Shown here piece after piece: positions 19,606 through 29,224 of a stretch of DNA of 64,000 nt. Below the pieces are notes generated by a model, which was not told where the DNA came from, searched no databases, and worked only from the letters and a program-made list of their open reading frames with translations. The position numbers were made by a program, and so were the translations under genes. Position 1 is the first letter of the stretch. Each line of letters opens with the position of its first letter. Origin of the DNA: UBA5793 sp040255465 (GTDB lineage: Bacteria > Planctomycetota > Phycisphaerae > Phycisphaerales > UBA5793); contig JBDZVA010000001.1 of the NCBI GenBank assembly GCA_040255465.1, positions 806,001 through 870,000 of the forward strand, in the 5' to 3' direction.

Positions 19606-21705
19606 ATGGGAAGATTTGATCTCGACAGTCTGCTGAGTGAACTGGGTGTCAAGCGGGCCGTGAAGCACGACGACGGTGCTTCGTCCGTACCATCCGGTGA
19701 CTTGTCCGCCGAGCAAGGCGCGCCGGCGCACGCCCAGAACGGTTCATCTGCCGCGCAGAAAGGCGCCGGCCCCGCCACCGCCACGCGAACGGAGAAGATG
19801 TCGCCATCCACGCCCCCTCCAACCCGAGCCATCGTGCGTGACGATCCGCACGAAACGCCACGCTCATCGGACACGCCCGCCAAGGGTTCGGGCGCCGGGC
19901 CCCGTCCCGCAAAGACGATCGACAAGGCTGAGCAGTTGCGTCCGCGCCCGGATGATGCGCTGGGGCTGCTGTGGGGGCCCACGGAGAGCCAGCGAGCTGA
20001 CTCCTCCAGGAGCCGCGATCTCGGCGCGGAATTGCTGGCGCGCGGCATCATTGCCGCAGACCAACTCACCAGCCTGCGCACGGTGCTGCGACAGAGTCCG
20101 GGTCGTACGGCCGCTGAAGTGCTGCTCGAGATGGGCGTCGCCGAGGAGCAGATCCAGCAGACGGTCGCCGAGATCCATGGCCTCGAATTCACACGAATCG
20201 ATCCGGATGATGGATATCACAGCACCTACTTTGATCGCCTCGGAGCCGATTTCTGCCAGCAGCACGGCGTCCTGCCGCTCCGCAAGGACGGGCCGCGCCT
20301 GATCGTCGGAACCGTCCACCCCGATGACGTGTTCGTCATCGACGAAGTTCGGCGGATCCTGGGCGTCAGTGTCGTTCGACAGGTCATTGTCACGGCCTCG
20401 GACATCAATCTGATCATCGAGGTCCAGTCGCAGGGCGATGAGCAGGACATTGCGGTCAACGACATTCTTGCGGACATAGACGAGGGCGATGTCGAGGTTG
20501 TTGAGAACGATCAGGAAGACGTCGACTTCGCCAAACAGGCCGGTGAATCACCAGTCATCCGCTATGTGAACTTCATCATTCAGACCGCGCTCAAGGAAGG
20601 CGCTTCGGATATTCACATCGAACCCGCGGAAAAGAAGCTGAAGGTGCGGTTCCGCATCGACGGCATTCTCTTTGACATGATGAACCCGCCGCACAAGATG
20701 CACGCCGCGATCATTTCGCGACTGAAGATCATGTCAAACCTGGACATCTCCGAGCGCCGACTGCCCCAGGACGGGCGCATTCGAGCCGTCGTGTCCGGCC
20801 GCAAACTCGACCTTCGTGTTTCGACGCTGCCGACTGTGACGGGCGAGAAGTGCGTGTTGCGTATTCTCGACGCCCGCTCGATCGCCGTCGGCCTTGAACA
20901 ACTCGGCTTCGATGAGTCGACGCTGCACATCTGGCGGCGACAGATCAAGCAGCCGCACGGCATCATTCTCGTCACGGGTCCGACCGGCTCAGGAAAGACG
21001 ACCACACTCTACTCGTCGTTGCGCGAGATGGATACCAAGAAACTCAATGTCTCCACTACTGAGGACCCCGTCGAGTACCACCTGGACGGCATCACGCAGG
21101 TTCAGATTCATGAGAAGATCGGCATGTCCTTTGCCGCAGCCCTGCGCAGCCTCCTGCGACAGGATCCAGATGTGGTCATGGTTGGCGAAATTCGTGACGC
21201 GGAGACGGCGCGCATCGCCATCCAGGCCTCCCTCACCGGCCACCTTGTTCTGAGCACGCTGCACACCAACGACGCGCCGAGCTCGGTGACGCGCATGATC
21301 AACATTGGCGTGGAGCCGTTTCTGATTGGTGCGGCTCTCAACGCCGTGCTTGCCCAGCGACTGGTTCGCCGCATCTGCGAGCATTGCAAGGTGACCGATC
21401 CGCTCAATGAAGAGATGCGCGAGTTCCTCATGACGCAGGGGCTCGATGCCTCCCAGGTGATCAAGGGAGGCGGATGCGACCGCTGTCGACAGACCGGCTA
21501 TTCCGGGCGGCTGGGCGTCTATGAGATGCTGGTGCTCGACGACGTGACGCGGGACGCCATCGCGCGCAGTCCCTCAGTGACCGAGTTCCGCCGCATGTGC
21601 GTCGAGCGCGGCATGGTGACTCTGCGGCAGGATGGCCTGGCCAAAGTGGTTCGCGGACAGACCACCATCGAGGAAGTTCTGCGTGTAACGGAAGCGACGA
21701 TCTGA
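19606..21705 (+). CDS. pilB: Type IV pilus extension ATPase PilB (GspE family)
   Basis: A hexameric motor that drives pilus polymerisation at the inner-membrane face. The 699-aa product has a variable Pro/Ala-rich linker (about 20-115), an MshEN-type N-terminal domain (ELLARGIIAADQLTSLRTV near 140), and the GspE core: Walker A GPTGSGKTT near 458, Walker B LRQDPDVVMVGEIRD near 515-530, and the His box TGHLVLSTLHTNDAPSSVTRM. The tetracysteine zinc motif is present (CEHC near 591, CDRC near 624). The combination with PilT, PilC and PilMNOP favours PilB over a type II secretion GspE. Confidence 0.94.
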   Translation: MGRFDLDSLLSELGVKRAVKHDDGASSVPSGDLSAEQGAPAHAQNGSSAAQKGAGPATATRTEKMSPSTPPPTRAIVRDDPHETPRSSDTPAKGSGAGPRPAKTIDKAEQLRPRPDDALGLLWGPTESQRADSSRSRDLGAELLARGIIAADQLTSLRTVLRQSPGRTAAEVLLEMGVAEEQIQQTVAEIHGLEFTRIDPDDGYHSTYFDRLGADFCQQHGVLPLRKDGPRLIVGTVHPDDVFVIDEVRRILGVSVVRQVIVTASDINLIIEVQSQGDEQDIAVNDILADIDEGDVEVVENDQEDVDFAKQAGESPVIRYVNFIIQTALKEGASDIHIEPAEKKLKVRFRIDGILFDMMNPPHKMHAAIISRLKIMSNLDISERRLPQDGRIRAVVSGRKLDLRVSTLPTVTGEKCVLRILDARSIAVGLEQLGFDESTLHIWRRQIKQPHGIILVTGPTGSGKTTTLYSSLREMDTKKLNVSTTEDPVEYHLDGITQVQIHEKIGMSFAAALRSLLRQDPDVVMVGEIRDAETARIAIQASLTGHLVLSTLHTNDAPSSVTRMINIGVEPFLIGAALNAVLAQRLVRRICEHCKVTDPLNEEMREFLMTQGLDASQVIKGGGCDRCRQTGYSGRLGVYEMLVLDDVTRDAIARSPSVTEFRRMCVERGMVTLRQDGLAKVVRGQTTIEEVLRVTEATI

Positions 21706-21845
21706 CCGGCTCAAGGCCACCCAGATTGTGACGGGCGCGCTTCGTTATTGGTTATCCGGTGAAGTGAATCAGTCGATGATGCGGGCAGCGCCGCGCCCCG
21801 GAGGGGCCGGGCTGGAATGTCCGATTGGATGAGGGGTGCCACTCG

Positions 21846-22901
21846 ATGGATTTCACTACGATCCTCAAGACCGCGGCCGAGCACAATGCGTCCGATATTC
21901 ACATCGTCGCAGGTCATCCGCCGCTCATGCGCGTCCACACGATTGTCAGCCCGATGGACTACCCGGTCATCACGCCGGAGTCGGCCCAGCGGATTCTCGA
22001 GACGGTGGCGCCGCCCAACGCCGTCGAGACGTTCAAGCGGCAATTGGACTCGGACTTCTCGTACGAAGTCCCAGGACTCTGTCGATACCGCGTGAACGCC
22101 CATATGCAGCGCAAGAGCGTGGCGATGGCGTTTCGTGCCATCAAGTCCAAGGTGCCTCCGCTCGAATCGCTCAACCTGCCCGACGTCATCGGCCGCCTGA
22201 CGTACTTGCCGCGCGGCCTCGTGCTGGTGACGGGTGACACCGGCTCCGGTAAGTCCACCACGCTTGCCGCCATGATCCAGGCGATGAACGAGCGCTACCG
22301 CAAGCACATCATTACGCTTGAGGATCCGATCGAATACGCATTCGAATCCAACAAGAGCGTGATTGAGCAGCGCGAACTCGGCGCTGACATGCCCAGCTTC
22401 TCGTCGGGCCTCAAGCACATCCTGCGACAGGATCCGGACATCATCCTCGTCGGCGAAATGCGCGACCTCGAGACCACCGCTCTGGCCATTACCGCCGCGG
22501 AAACCGGTCACCTGGTGCTCAGCACCTTGCACACGGTCAACGCCTCGCAAACCGTCGAACGTATCGTGGATATGTACCCGGCGGATCAGCAGAATCAGAT
22601 CCGCTCGATGCTCGCCAACACGCTGCAGGCGGTCGTCTCGCAGACGCTGTTCAGCCGCATCGATCAACAGGGTATGGTGCCTGGCGTCGAGATCATGCTG
22701 TGTACGCCGGCAGTGCGCAACATCATCCGAGAGAATCGCTCGTTCGAGATTCCCAACGTCATCGAAACGAATCGCAATCTCGGCATGATCAGCCTGGATA
22801 CTTCGATCAGCGAACTGTACTTCAACGGGATGATCAGTCGCGAAGATGCAATCGCCCAGGCGGCGTATCCCGACAAACTGGATCGCGCTCTGGCGGCGTA
22901 A
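21846..22901 (+). CDS. pilT: Twitching-motility retraction ATPase PilT
   Basis: Powers pilus retraction. 351 aa from ATG 21846, with GAGGGG 9 nt upstream; the frame opening at 21825 (TTG) is rejected. The protein starts directly with the PilT N-domain (TTILKTAAEHNASDIHIVAG, HPPLMRV), then Walker A GDTGSGKSTTLAAM near 130, Walker B LRQDPDIILVGEMRDLET near 193, and AETGHLVLSTLHTVNASQT, the family AIRNLIRE-equivalent region being further downstream. There is no zinc tetracysteine, as expected for PilT. It follows pilB after 140 nt, which contains no gene. Confidence 0.94.
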   Translation: MDFTTILKTAAEHNASDIHIVAGHPPLMRVHTIVSPMDYPVITPESAQRILETVAPPNAVETFKRQLDSDFSYEVPGLCRYRVNAHMQRKSVAMAFRAIKSKVPPLESLNLPDVIGRLTYLPRGLVLVTGDTGSGKSTTLAAMIQAMNERYRKHIITLEDPIEYAFESNKSVIEQRELGADMPSFSSGLKHILRQDPDIILVGEMRDLETTALAITAAETGHLVLSTLHTVNASQTVERIVDMYPADQQNQIRSMLANTLQAVVSQTLFSRIDQQGMVPGVEIMLCTPAVRNIIRENRSFEIPNVIETNRNLGMISLDTSISELYFNGMISREDAIAQAAYPDKLDRALAA

Positions 22902-22990
22902 ACGGAAGATGAGTCGCTGCGGTTTCGCGGCGGACGACGACGCGGCCGGCCATGTTGGTCGGCGCAAGGCTGGTGGATGAGGAGCAAGGC

Positions 22991-24217
22991 ATGGCGCTGT
23001 ACCGGTATCAGGCAAAGGGAGGCAACGGTGAGATGCGCTCCGGCACGCTCGCCGCCGACAGCGCAATGATGGCCGCAGCCATCCTGCGCAACCAGGGACA
23101 GCGCGTCGTCAACCTCTCGCCCGTTGAAGCGGGAAACGTCAAGAGTTTCCGCGCCACCCTCAAGAGCCTCAATTACAGTTCCGGCCCGAGCCAGCGCGAC
23201 GTGCTCGACTTCACCACTCAGATGGCCGTCATGATTCGCGCAGGTATTTCGATCCGGGCGGCGCTCGAAGGCATCGCCGACCAGGTGCAGAACCCCAAGT
23301 GGCGCGAGATCCTCAAGAATGTGCGACAGGACGTCGAGAGCGGCCGGCAGTTCTCTGAAGCCATCGCCCGCTATCCCAAGCTGTTCAGTCCGCTCTACGT
23401 CAACATGGTGCGCGCGTCCGAAATGTCCGGCTCTTTCGCCAAGATGCTCGACCGTATCGCGGCCTACATGACCCAGCAGCTCGAAACGCGCAAGATGGTC
23501 ATCGGGGCCATGATCTACCCGGGCATCATTGGCACCATGGCGGTTGGTGTGACGATCTTCCTGCTCACGTTCGTGCTGCCGCGCTTTGCAATGGTCTTCA
23601 AAGGCAAGGAGCAGTATCTGCCCAAGCCCACGGTCTTTCTGATGGCCGTGTCTGCGTTCATGGTGAACTACTGGTATGTCCTGTTGATCCTGGCCATTCT
23701 GTTGGGCTCGGGGTTCTTCGTGTTTACGCGGACGCGACTGGGCCGAACGACGCTTGATCGCGTGAAATTGCGCGTGCCGCTCTTCAAGCGGATGTTCCGC
23801 GCCCTGTACATCAATCGCAGCCTGCACACCATGGGCGAACTGCTCAGCGCCGGCGTACCGATGCTCGACTCGCTGGCCATCACCGGCGACATCTCGGGCA
23901 ACTCGGTTTATCGGCACCTGTGGCGTTCGGTCTATGCGTCCGTTAAGCAGGGCAAGAAACTCGTTCAACCTTTGCAGAAGTCCACCTTGCTCCCTCGCAG
24001 CGTTGTCCAGATGATCGCGGCAGGCGAAGAGTCTGGTAAGTTGTCGGACGTATTGCAGGAAATCGCGTCCTACTACAGCAAGGTGCTGCGGGACGCTATC
24101 AAGACGGTGACGAGCATGATTGAACCGATCATGATCATTGTGATGGGCTCGATCGTGGGATTCATCGCAATGGCGATCATCCTGCCAATCTTCAAGATGT
24201 CCTCGCTCGTTAAGTAA
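22991..24217 (+). CDS. pilC: Type IV pilus inner-membrane platform protein PilC
   Basis: A polytopic inner-membrane platform on which PilB and PilT act. 408 aa from the ATG at 22991 (GAGGAG 6 nt before it; the ATG at 22952 would add 13 residues and is less likely). It has the PilC/GspF duplication: two homologous cytoplasmic helical domains (QMAVMIRAGISIRAALEGIA near 75 and TMGELLSAGVPMLDSLAITG near 280), and membrane segments around 175-195, 215-240 and 380-400 (ITTVTSMIEPIMIIVMGSIVGFI-type end). Its stop is followed 33 nt later by the first prepilin gene. Confidence 0.94.
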   Translation: MALYRYQAKGGNGEMRSGTLAADSAMMAAAILRNQGQRVVNLSPVEAGNVKSFRATLKSLNYSSGPSQRDVLDFTTQMAVMIRAGISIRAALEGIADQVQNPKWREILKNVRQDVESGRQFSEAIARYPKLFSPLYVNMVRASEMSGSFAKMLDRIAAYMTQQLETRKMVIGAMIYPGIIGTMAVGVTIFLLTFVLPRFAMVFKGKEQYLPKPTVFLMAVSAFMVNYWYVLLILAILLGSGFFVFTRTRLGRTTLDRVKLRVPLFKRMFRALYINRSLHTMGELLSAGVPMLDSLAITGDISGNSVYRHLWRSVYASVKQGKKLVQPLQKSTLLPRSVVQMIAAGEESGKLSDVLQEIASYYSKVLRDAIKTVTSMIEPIMIIVMGSIVGFIAMAIILPIFKMSSLVK

Positions 24218-24250
24218 GTGAAGGGTGGAGTTTTGAGGAAGGCACGCACC

Positions 24251-24844
24251 ATGCGCGACCGCCGGACGAATCTCCATACCGCGTCACTCCGTCAGGGCCA
24301 ACGTCCGATTCGACGCGCCGGCTTCACATTGATGGAGACCGCCCTGGCGATCGTGATCGTCAGCACCGGCGTGCTGGCCATCCTGTACGCCCAGATGGCT
24401 TTCCACAAACAGAACGACTGGTCGACGCACACGTCGACCGCCACATTCCTCGCAAACGAGATCCGCGAGATGACGGTGCGCATGCCTCCGCACGATCCGG
24501 TAACCGGTCTGGCGTACTGGGGGCCGGAACCCAACGAACTGACACTCGACGATTTTGACGACCTCGACGATTTCGATGGCGTGGAGGGGCTTGGGACCGT
24601 CTTCAGCGCGGCCGAGGGCACCGGACCCGTCAGCGCCATGAGGATGATCATCCCGGACATGGAGGGCTGGTCGCAGGTGGTGCGTGTCTCCAAGGTGCCT
24701 GAGAGCAACATCAGCGGGGCGGACGATCCAAACCTGCCGGAGGCCCAGTCAGTGCTCCGGATTGAAGTGAGTGTGTTCTATCAGGGTCCACGAGACGAAG
24801 AAGCGTCGGAAGTGACCAAAATCGCGTGGATCAATGAGTATTGA
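24251..24844 (+). CDS. Prepilin-like protein, PilV type
   Basis: 197 aa from the ATG at 24251, which has GAGGAAGG 8-9 nt upstream; a GTG at 24218 is the alternative. A long basic leader ends in a type III (prepilin) signal: RRAG|FTLMETALAIVIVSTGVLAIL, cleaved after Gly, with Glu at +5 and a hydrophobic helix. After the helix the protein is acidic (LTLDDFDDLDDFDGVEGLG). This pattern fits a PilV/minor pilin subunit that initiates or caps the pilus. It begins a set of three prepilin-like genes directly after pilC. Confidence 0.82.
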   Translation: MRDRRTNLHTASLRQGQRPIRRAGFTLMETALAIVIVSTGVLAILYAQMAFHKQNDWSTHTSTATFLANEIREMTVRMPPHDPVTGLAYWGPEPNELTLDDFDDLDDFDGVEGLGTVFSAAEGTGPVSAMRMIIPDMEGWSQVVRVSKVPESNISGADDPNLPEAQSVLRIEVSVFYQGPRDEEASEVTKIAWINEY

Positions 24845-24893
24845 AGTCGGATGGCGACGGCATGATGGGGTGTGGTGGTGAAACGGAGCGGCT

Positions 24894-27365
24894 ATGAGCA
24901 GGCGCAGTGATTCGAGACGATTCAGCAAACGCGGTGGAAGGGGCGCGGCCGTCATCAATGGGGCCGGGAGCGCCATCCAGCGCCGTTTGCGGCGCCGCGC
25001 GGGCGGCCGCAGTCGTCGCGGCGTGGCGTCCGTGCTCGCGATGATGTTCCTGGTGATCTTCGGATCCCTTGCAGCCGTCATGGCCGTGGTCGCCCAGGGC
25101 AACGTGCGCACCGCCCACTCGCATCTGCAGGTCAATCGAGCCATGAGTGCGGCCGAGACTGGCCTGAGCTTTGCCGCTCGCCGCCTGACAGAGTCGGCGC
25201 AGCGCTTCGTCGTCGAGAAGGGCCTCGTGACCGATGAGTTCGGCGAGAAACTGTGGAATGGCACCTGGGAGGTGAGCGACGGTGAAGTCACCATCCTCGA
25301 TCCCGTGGGCTTTGAAGAAGGCTCGCCCGCGACCAGTCTCGCGACGGCACTGCTCAACGCCCATACCGCAGATGAACACAACCTGATCATTGATCCGGGT
25401 GACGAACTGCTCCCGGATATCGATGAGTTCGGCAAACTCGTCGTGCGCCCCATTGCGGTCACCACCGATGAGAACGCCCCGACTTTCAAGCTCAGCTACG
25501 AGCCGTTGGCGGACGGCCGCTTCGTTCGCGTCGTCAGCGTCGGCCGCGATGGCGCGCTGACGCGCACGCTCCAGATGGACTTTCAGATCGTCAAGCGTCT
25601 CGATGCGGCGATCATTTCCCCGAACCGCATCATGATTGGCAAGAACGTGCACATCGACGGACCGATTGGCACACGCTTCGGTGAAGATGTTTCGGACCTC
25701 GAAGAACCGCTCGGCCATCCGATCGTCATGAAGTCGGACTTTCGACATCTCGATGCGGAACTCGATGGTCGCATCGACGCGCTCATCGAACAGATCGGGC
25801 TCCATGATGTCAACGGCGACAATCGCCTCCGACCCGGACACCCCACGGAGCAGGACGGCCTGACTGAGCCGTACATGGTCGACGCAAACGGCGATGGATA
25901 CGTCGATGACTACGACCTCTGGATGGGGTTTTACGATGCGAATGAGGATGGACTCATCGTCTACGACGCCGCCCTGGCGTATTCCGCGGGCCGCGGCACA
26001 CTCGATGAAGAGTTCGCCGGAGTCGATGATGATCTGGCGCAGATGATCGACGGCCTGAACGCCGATCGCAACGGTGATGGTACGGTCGACGCCGAAGACA
26101 CGGTTCTGGGCTACATGGACGGCGTGATCGATGACCTCGATGGGTACGCCAAGGTGCGAGGCAACCTGCTCTTCAAGGCGAGCAAGGATGCATGGGAGGC
26201 GGCCAAGGGCGGACAGCCCTGGCAGACCTTCGTCAATGGACCCATTGAAGCGGAAATCGAGTACTCCTCGACAGAGTTTGAGGTCCCCGATACCCGGCTC
26301 TACGACATGAGTATCACGGACTTCACCAACGCGCAGAACGACCTCAAGAATGTCACGACCGGCAGCGATCCGTTCGCCGCCCAGGTCGAATCCCAGCTCG
26401 GTGAAGATCCCGCTGTTCACTCGTGGTCGGATCATCCCACAGAGCCCGACTACCTGCGGCCTGATCTTGGAATCTGGGAGCAGATGCCGCTGGGCTCGCC
26501 AGGCTACTACGACTGGTATCAGCGCCCGATCTACAAGAACATGACTTTTGTCAACGTCGCGATTCCGAAGGGCAACAACGGCCTGTTCGTCAACTGCATC
26601 TTTATCGGCGCCGTGTATGTGAAGACCCACAGCGACAACACCCACCACAACTGGAACTTCCTGGGCATCAAGGAACTGGTCGACGGCGACTACGTCGACA
26701 AGTACGACTACGAAAGTTGGAATCCGGTCCTTGAGATCAACGGCAACCCGGTGTATGACACCAAGCCGTTTTCCAACAACATTCGGTTTGACAGCTGCAC
26801 CTTCGTGGGTTCGGTCGTGTCCGACCCCGCCGGCGACCTGACGCACGTGCGCAACAAGCTGCAATTCACCGGCAACACGCGATTCTCGCTTGATCCGGAT
26901 GACATCGACGGCGGCAACCTCACCGAGCAGGAGCTGGTGCTGGCAAAGGACAACTTCAACACGAACTACGAGCAATTGCGGCGCAGTTCGTTGCTGGTCC
27001 CGAACTTCTCCGTCGACGTCGGCAATTTCGAGAACGCCGAGGAGAAAGTGACCATGCAGGGCACCATCGTGGCCGGCGTGCTCGACGTGCGCGGCCGGGC
27101 CGAGATCGTCGGCACGTTGCTGATGACCTTCAAGCCGAGAGTCGGCGAGGGCCCGCTTTACTACGGCGGCACCGCTTCCGCGTTCAACACGACGCTGGGC
27201 TACTTCAGCCCCGAGGAGGGCGACGGCGAAGGCGGCGAGGCCGAAAACGGCTTCGGCAACATCACGCTCAAGTACGACGCCGACATTCCCATGCCCGATG
27301 GCATCAAGGCGCCCATCAAGGCCGTGCCCGTCGCCGGCACTTACGTGGAAGGAGCGACGCCATGA
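24894..27365 (+). CDS. Large PilX-like pilus protein with EF-hand/dockerin-type calcium loops
   Basis: 823 aa; GGAG lies 5 nt before the ATG. A long, very basic leader (about 40 residues) precedes RRGVASVLAMMFLVIFGSLAAVMAV, the PilX-type N-terminal helix, which lacks the canonical GFTL-E cleavage site, and then MSAAETGLSFAARRL. Around residues 300-400 are four calcium-loop-like segments: DVNGDNRLRPG (partial), DANGDGYVDDYD (perfect EF loop), DANEDGLIVYD (partial) and DRNGDGTVDAED (perfect). The rest is a long beta-rich region that looks extracellular. PilX/PilK-like proteins are minor pilus components. A calcium-dependent tip or adhesion role is inferred. Coupled to the next gene by an ATGA overlap. 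Confidence 0.75.
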   Translation: MSRRSDSRRFSKRGGRGAAVINGAGSAIQRRLRRRAGGRSRRGVASVLAMMFLVIFGSLAAVMAVVAQGNVRTAHSHLQVNRAMSAAETGLSFAARRLTESAQRFVVEKGLVTDEFGEKLWNGTWEVSDGEVTILDPVGFEEGSPATSLATALLNAHTADEHNLIIDPGDELLPDIDEFGKLVVRPIAVTTDENAPTFKLSYEPLADGRFVRVVSVGRDGALTRTLQMDFQIVKRLDAAIISPNRIMIGKNVHIDGPIGTRFGEDVSDLEEPLGHPIVMKSDFRHLDAELDGRIDALIEQIGLHDVNGDNRLRPGHPTEQDGLTEPYMVDANGDGYVDDYDLWMGFYDANEDGLIVYDAALAYSAGRGTLDEEFAGVDDDLAQMIDGLNADRNGDGTVDAEDTVLGYMDGVIDDLDGYAKVRGNLLFKASKDAWEAAKGGQPWQTFVNGPIEAEIEYSSTEFEVPDTRLYDMSITDFTNAQNDLKNVTTGSDPFAAQVESQLGEDPAVHSWSDHPTEPDYLRPDLGIWEQMPLGSPGYYDWYQRPIYKNMTFVNVAIPKGNNGLFVNCIFIGAVYVKTHSDNTHHNWNFLGIKELVDGDYVDKYDYESWNPVLEINGNPVYDTKPFSNNIRFDSCTFVGSVVSDPAGDLTHVRNKLQFTGNTRFSLDPDDIDGGNLTEQELVLAKDNFNTNYEQLRRSSLLVPNFSVDVGNFENAEEKVTMQGTIVAGVLDVRGRAEIVGTLLMTFKPRVGEGPLYYGGTASAFNTTLGYFSPEEGDGEGGEAENGFGNITLKYDADIPMPDGIKAPIKAVPVAGTYVEGATP

Positions 27366-27985
27366 TGACCGCGCTGAAGTCATGGCCGCGAATCCATCGC
27401 GCTGCTTCGCCTCGGGGCGGCGCTCCACGCAGAGCGTTCAGCATCATCGAAGTGCTGCTGGCGATCTCCATTACGTCGCTGCTGCTCACGTCCCTGCTGG
27501 CGGCGCTTTCAGCCTCGTTCCGCGCCTACCAGGCGACGACGGAATCCGCTTCGCGCCACACCATTGCCCGACTGACGATGCACCGTCTGATGGCGCTGAT
27601 TCGTACAGGCACCAAGTTTGGTCCCTATCCCGCTAACGTCGTGACCGACCCGATCATCCAGTCCGACTACATCGAGTTCGTCGCTGCGGATGGCACGTTC
27701 GTCCGGGTCGAGTATCGACCGGTGGACGAAGCGCTCTACGTGATCGTCGATCCGACGGGCGAGGCGACTGAAGAACTCCTCTTGACCGGCGTAGCCCCGG
27801 TGTACGATGGCGAGGGCGAGCGCGTCCCGCCATTCACGCTGCAGTACGTTCGCGGTCCACTGCTGTATCGCGCCACGGTGGATCTGCTCATCGCGGAAGA
27901 CACTGCAGTCAACCTGGAGATCGAGGGCTCCGATGTGCCGCCGCTGCGGATGGTCGCATCGACGATGCCGCGCAACAACCTCTGA
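27362..27985 (+). CDS. Prepilin-like protein, PilW/GspJ type
   Basis: 207 aa, overlapping the preceding stop by 4 nt. The basic leader (APRRA) leads into FSIIEVLLAISITSLLLTSLL, a type III signal with Phe at +1, Glu at +5 and a hydrophobic helix, but with Ala rather than Gly at -1. The Ala at -1 still fits prepilin peptidase specificity. The helix continues with SASFRAYQATTESASR, as in PilW/GspJ minor pilins, followed by a small beta-domain. It is the last gene of the pilus block and converges with the acyltransferase gene 15 nt away. Confidence 0.8.
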   Translation: MMTALKSWPRIHRAASPRGGAPRRAFSIIEVLLAISITSLLLTSLLAALSASFRAYQATTESASRHTIARLTMHRLMALIRTGTKFGPYPANVVTDPIIQSDYIEFVAADGTFVRVEYRPVDEALYVIVDPTGEATEELLLTGVAPVYDGEGERVPPFTLQYVRGPLLYRATVDLLIAEDTAVNLEIEGSDVPPLRMVASTMPRNNL

Positions 27986-28000
27986 ATTGGCATGAGTGGC

Positions 28001-28627
28001 TCAGGCTTCTTTTGCCGGATTGCCGCGCACCGTGGTCTGTGGCTCGACGTCTCGTGTGACGACCGCCCCGGCGCCGACGATGGTCTCGGCTCCAATGATC
28101 CGACCCGGCAGGATGCGACTGCCCAGTCCAACCAATGCCAAGGTCTCTACACACACGGCGCCCGCCAGATCCGCGCCGGGCGCGACGTGCGCCCAGTCGC
28201 CGATGACGACATCGTGCTCCACGATCGCGCCCGAGTTGATGATGACGCCGGTTCCGATGCGCACGCCGGTATTGATAATGGCGCCCGGACCGATGAACGT
28301 GCCCGGCCCGATCGTGACGTCGTGTACGCTGATCACCGCACGCGGGTGAATGACAGTGGCCAGACGTTCCACATCATCACCGCCAATGATCTCCAGCATC
28401 AGAGTGCGGCGCTGCGCGTTGTCGCCGATGGCCGGCACGAGCCGGGCTAGATCGCCGCATTTGCGCACATCCTTCATCGTTCCAAGATGCCTCACGCCGA
28501 GATGGCGCAGCGGAGCGTCGAGATGATCATCGAGGAAACCCTCCACCACGAGTCCGGCTGCGATGGCCGCGTCGAACACTACCTTGGCGTGACCACCCCC
28601 GCCGACGATGACCAGCGGATGCGTCAT
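28001..28627 (-). CDS. NeuD-like hexapeptide-repeat acyltransferase
   Basis: 208 aa from ATG 28627. The N-terminal Rossmann-like part (PLVIVGGGGHAKVVFDAAIAAG) and the C-terminal left-handed beta-helix of [LIV]-G-x4 hexapeptides (VTIGPGTFIGPGAIINTGVRIGTGVIINSGAIVEHDVVIGD) define the NeuD/PglD-type sugar O- or N-acyltransferases. These use acetyl-CoA to modify sialic acid or bacillosamine-like sugars. The expected His in IVEHDVVIGDWAHV is present. No sugar-nucleotide genes adjoin it, except the epimerase 18 kb away. Coupled to the upstream zinc-ribbon gene by ATGA. The trailing residues end at NPAKEA, the family's usual end. Confidence 0.88.
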   Translation of the reverse strand: MTHPLVIVGGGGHAKVVFDAAIAAGLVVEGFLDDHLDAPLRHLGVRHLGTMKDVRKCGDLARLVPAIGDNAQRRTLMLEIIGGDDVERLATVIHPRAVISVHDVTIGPGTFIGPGAIINTGVRIGTGVIINSGAIVEHDVVIGDWAHVAPGADLAGAVCVETLALVGLGSRILPGRIIGAETIVGAGAVVTRDVEPQTTVRGNPAKEA

Positions 28628-29124
28628 GGCAATGCTCCCGCGTCGGGGTGGTGGTCCGGATCGGCTGCGGCCTGGCGCACCGGCCGGTATTTCTCCCCAA
28701 TCGCCAGATCCCACGGCTCATGGCTGGAGTCGATGGTCAGGTCGCGGAATTCACTGCGGCAGCGGTAGCAGACGAGGCACTCTTTCGTGAACACGTAGGC
28801 GATGCGATCGATCACGACCGCGACAAGCAGAACACCCATCGCCCACAACGCCTGTCCTCTGGCAAACAGAATGACGCTTGCAATCGCAGCAGCCACGACC
28901 AGCAGCAACCCGAACCGCTGTGGAAAGTCGTAGCGCTTGAAGATCTCCCGGCAGCCGCAGACGACGCAACGGTGCAATCGTCCTTGCTCATCGAGGGCGC
29001 CATCCCAGTGAAGTTCGATTTGCCGGTCCGTTCCCTGGAGTGTGGCGTGCGTGGGTCGCGCGCCCTCGTCCACCATGGCGGTGGCGAGCGGCTCACGATC
29101 CAGGTTGGTGACGGAGATTCGCAT
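28624..29124 (-). CDS. Zinc-ribbon membrane protein of unknown function
   Basis: 166 aa from ATG 29124. A soluble N-terminus (about 55 residues) is followed by CVVCGC (two close cysteines) and, about 65 residues later, CLVCYRC. Together they form a split zinc-ribbon-like pair on either side of two membrane helices (about 75-92 and 97-117). I do not recognise a family. The upstream GATACT, 8 nt before the ATG, fits the leaderless pattern weakly. It is coupled to the acyltransferase gene, so a shared role in cell-surface modification is possible but speculative. Divergent from mqnA. Confidence 0.7.
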   Translation of the reverse strand: MRISVTNLDREPLATAMVDEGARPTHATLQGTDRQIELHWDGALDEQGRLHRCVVCGCREIFKRYDFPQRFGLLLVVAAAIASVILFARGQALWAMGVLLVAVVIDRIAYVFTKECLVCYRCRSEFRDLTIDSSHEPWDLAIGEKYRPVRQAAADPDHHPDAGALP

Positions 29125-29211
29125 CGCGGCTGAGTATCCGAAGTCATCGTAGTCTCGCGGGCAGCGGCTGCGGGACCAGTGTCGGAGGCGGGATGCCCTG
29201 CCGAGCACACC

Positions 29212-29217
29212 TACAGT
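29212..29217 (+). promoter_or_regulatory. -10-like box of mqnA
   Basis: TACAGT ends 7 nt before the mqnA ATG, with no Shine-Dalgarno between. Fits a leaderless mRNA. Confidence 0.4.
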
Positions 29218-29224
29218 ATGCATC

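Noticed and set aside
24831..27428. Open frame of 865 codons on the minus strand
   Set aside because: Fully antisense to the PilX-like gene. Frames opposite GC-rich genes stay open by codon bias; no family motif was seen. The same holds for the long minus frames at 22664-24277, 31906-33600 and 11255-12793.
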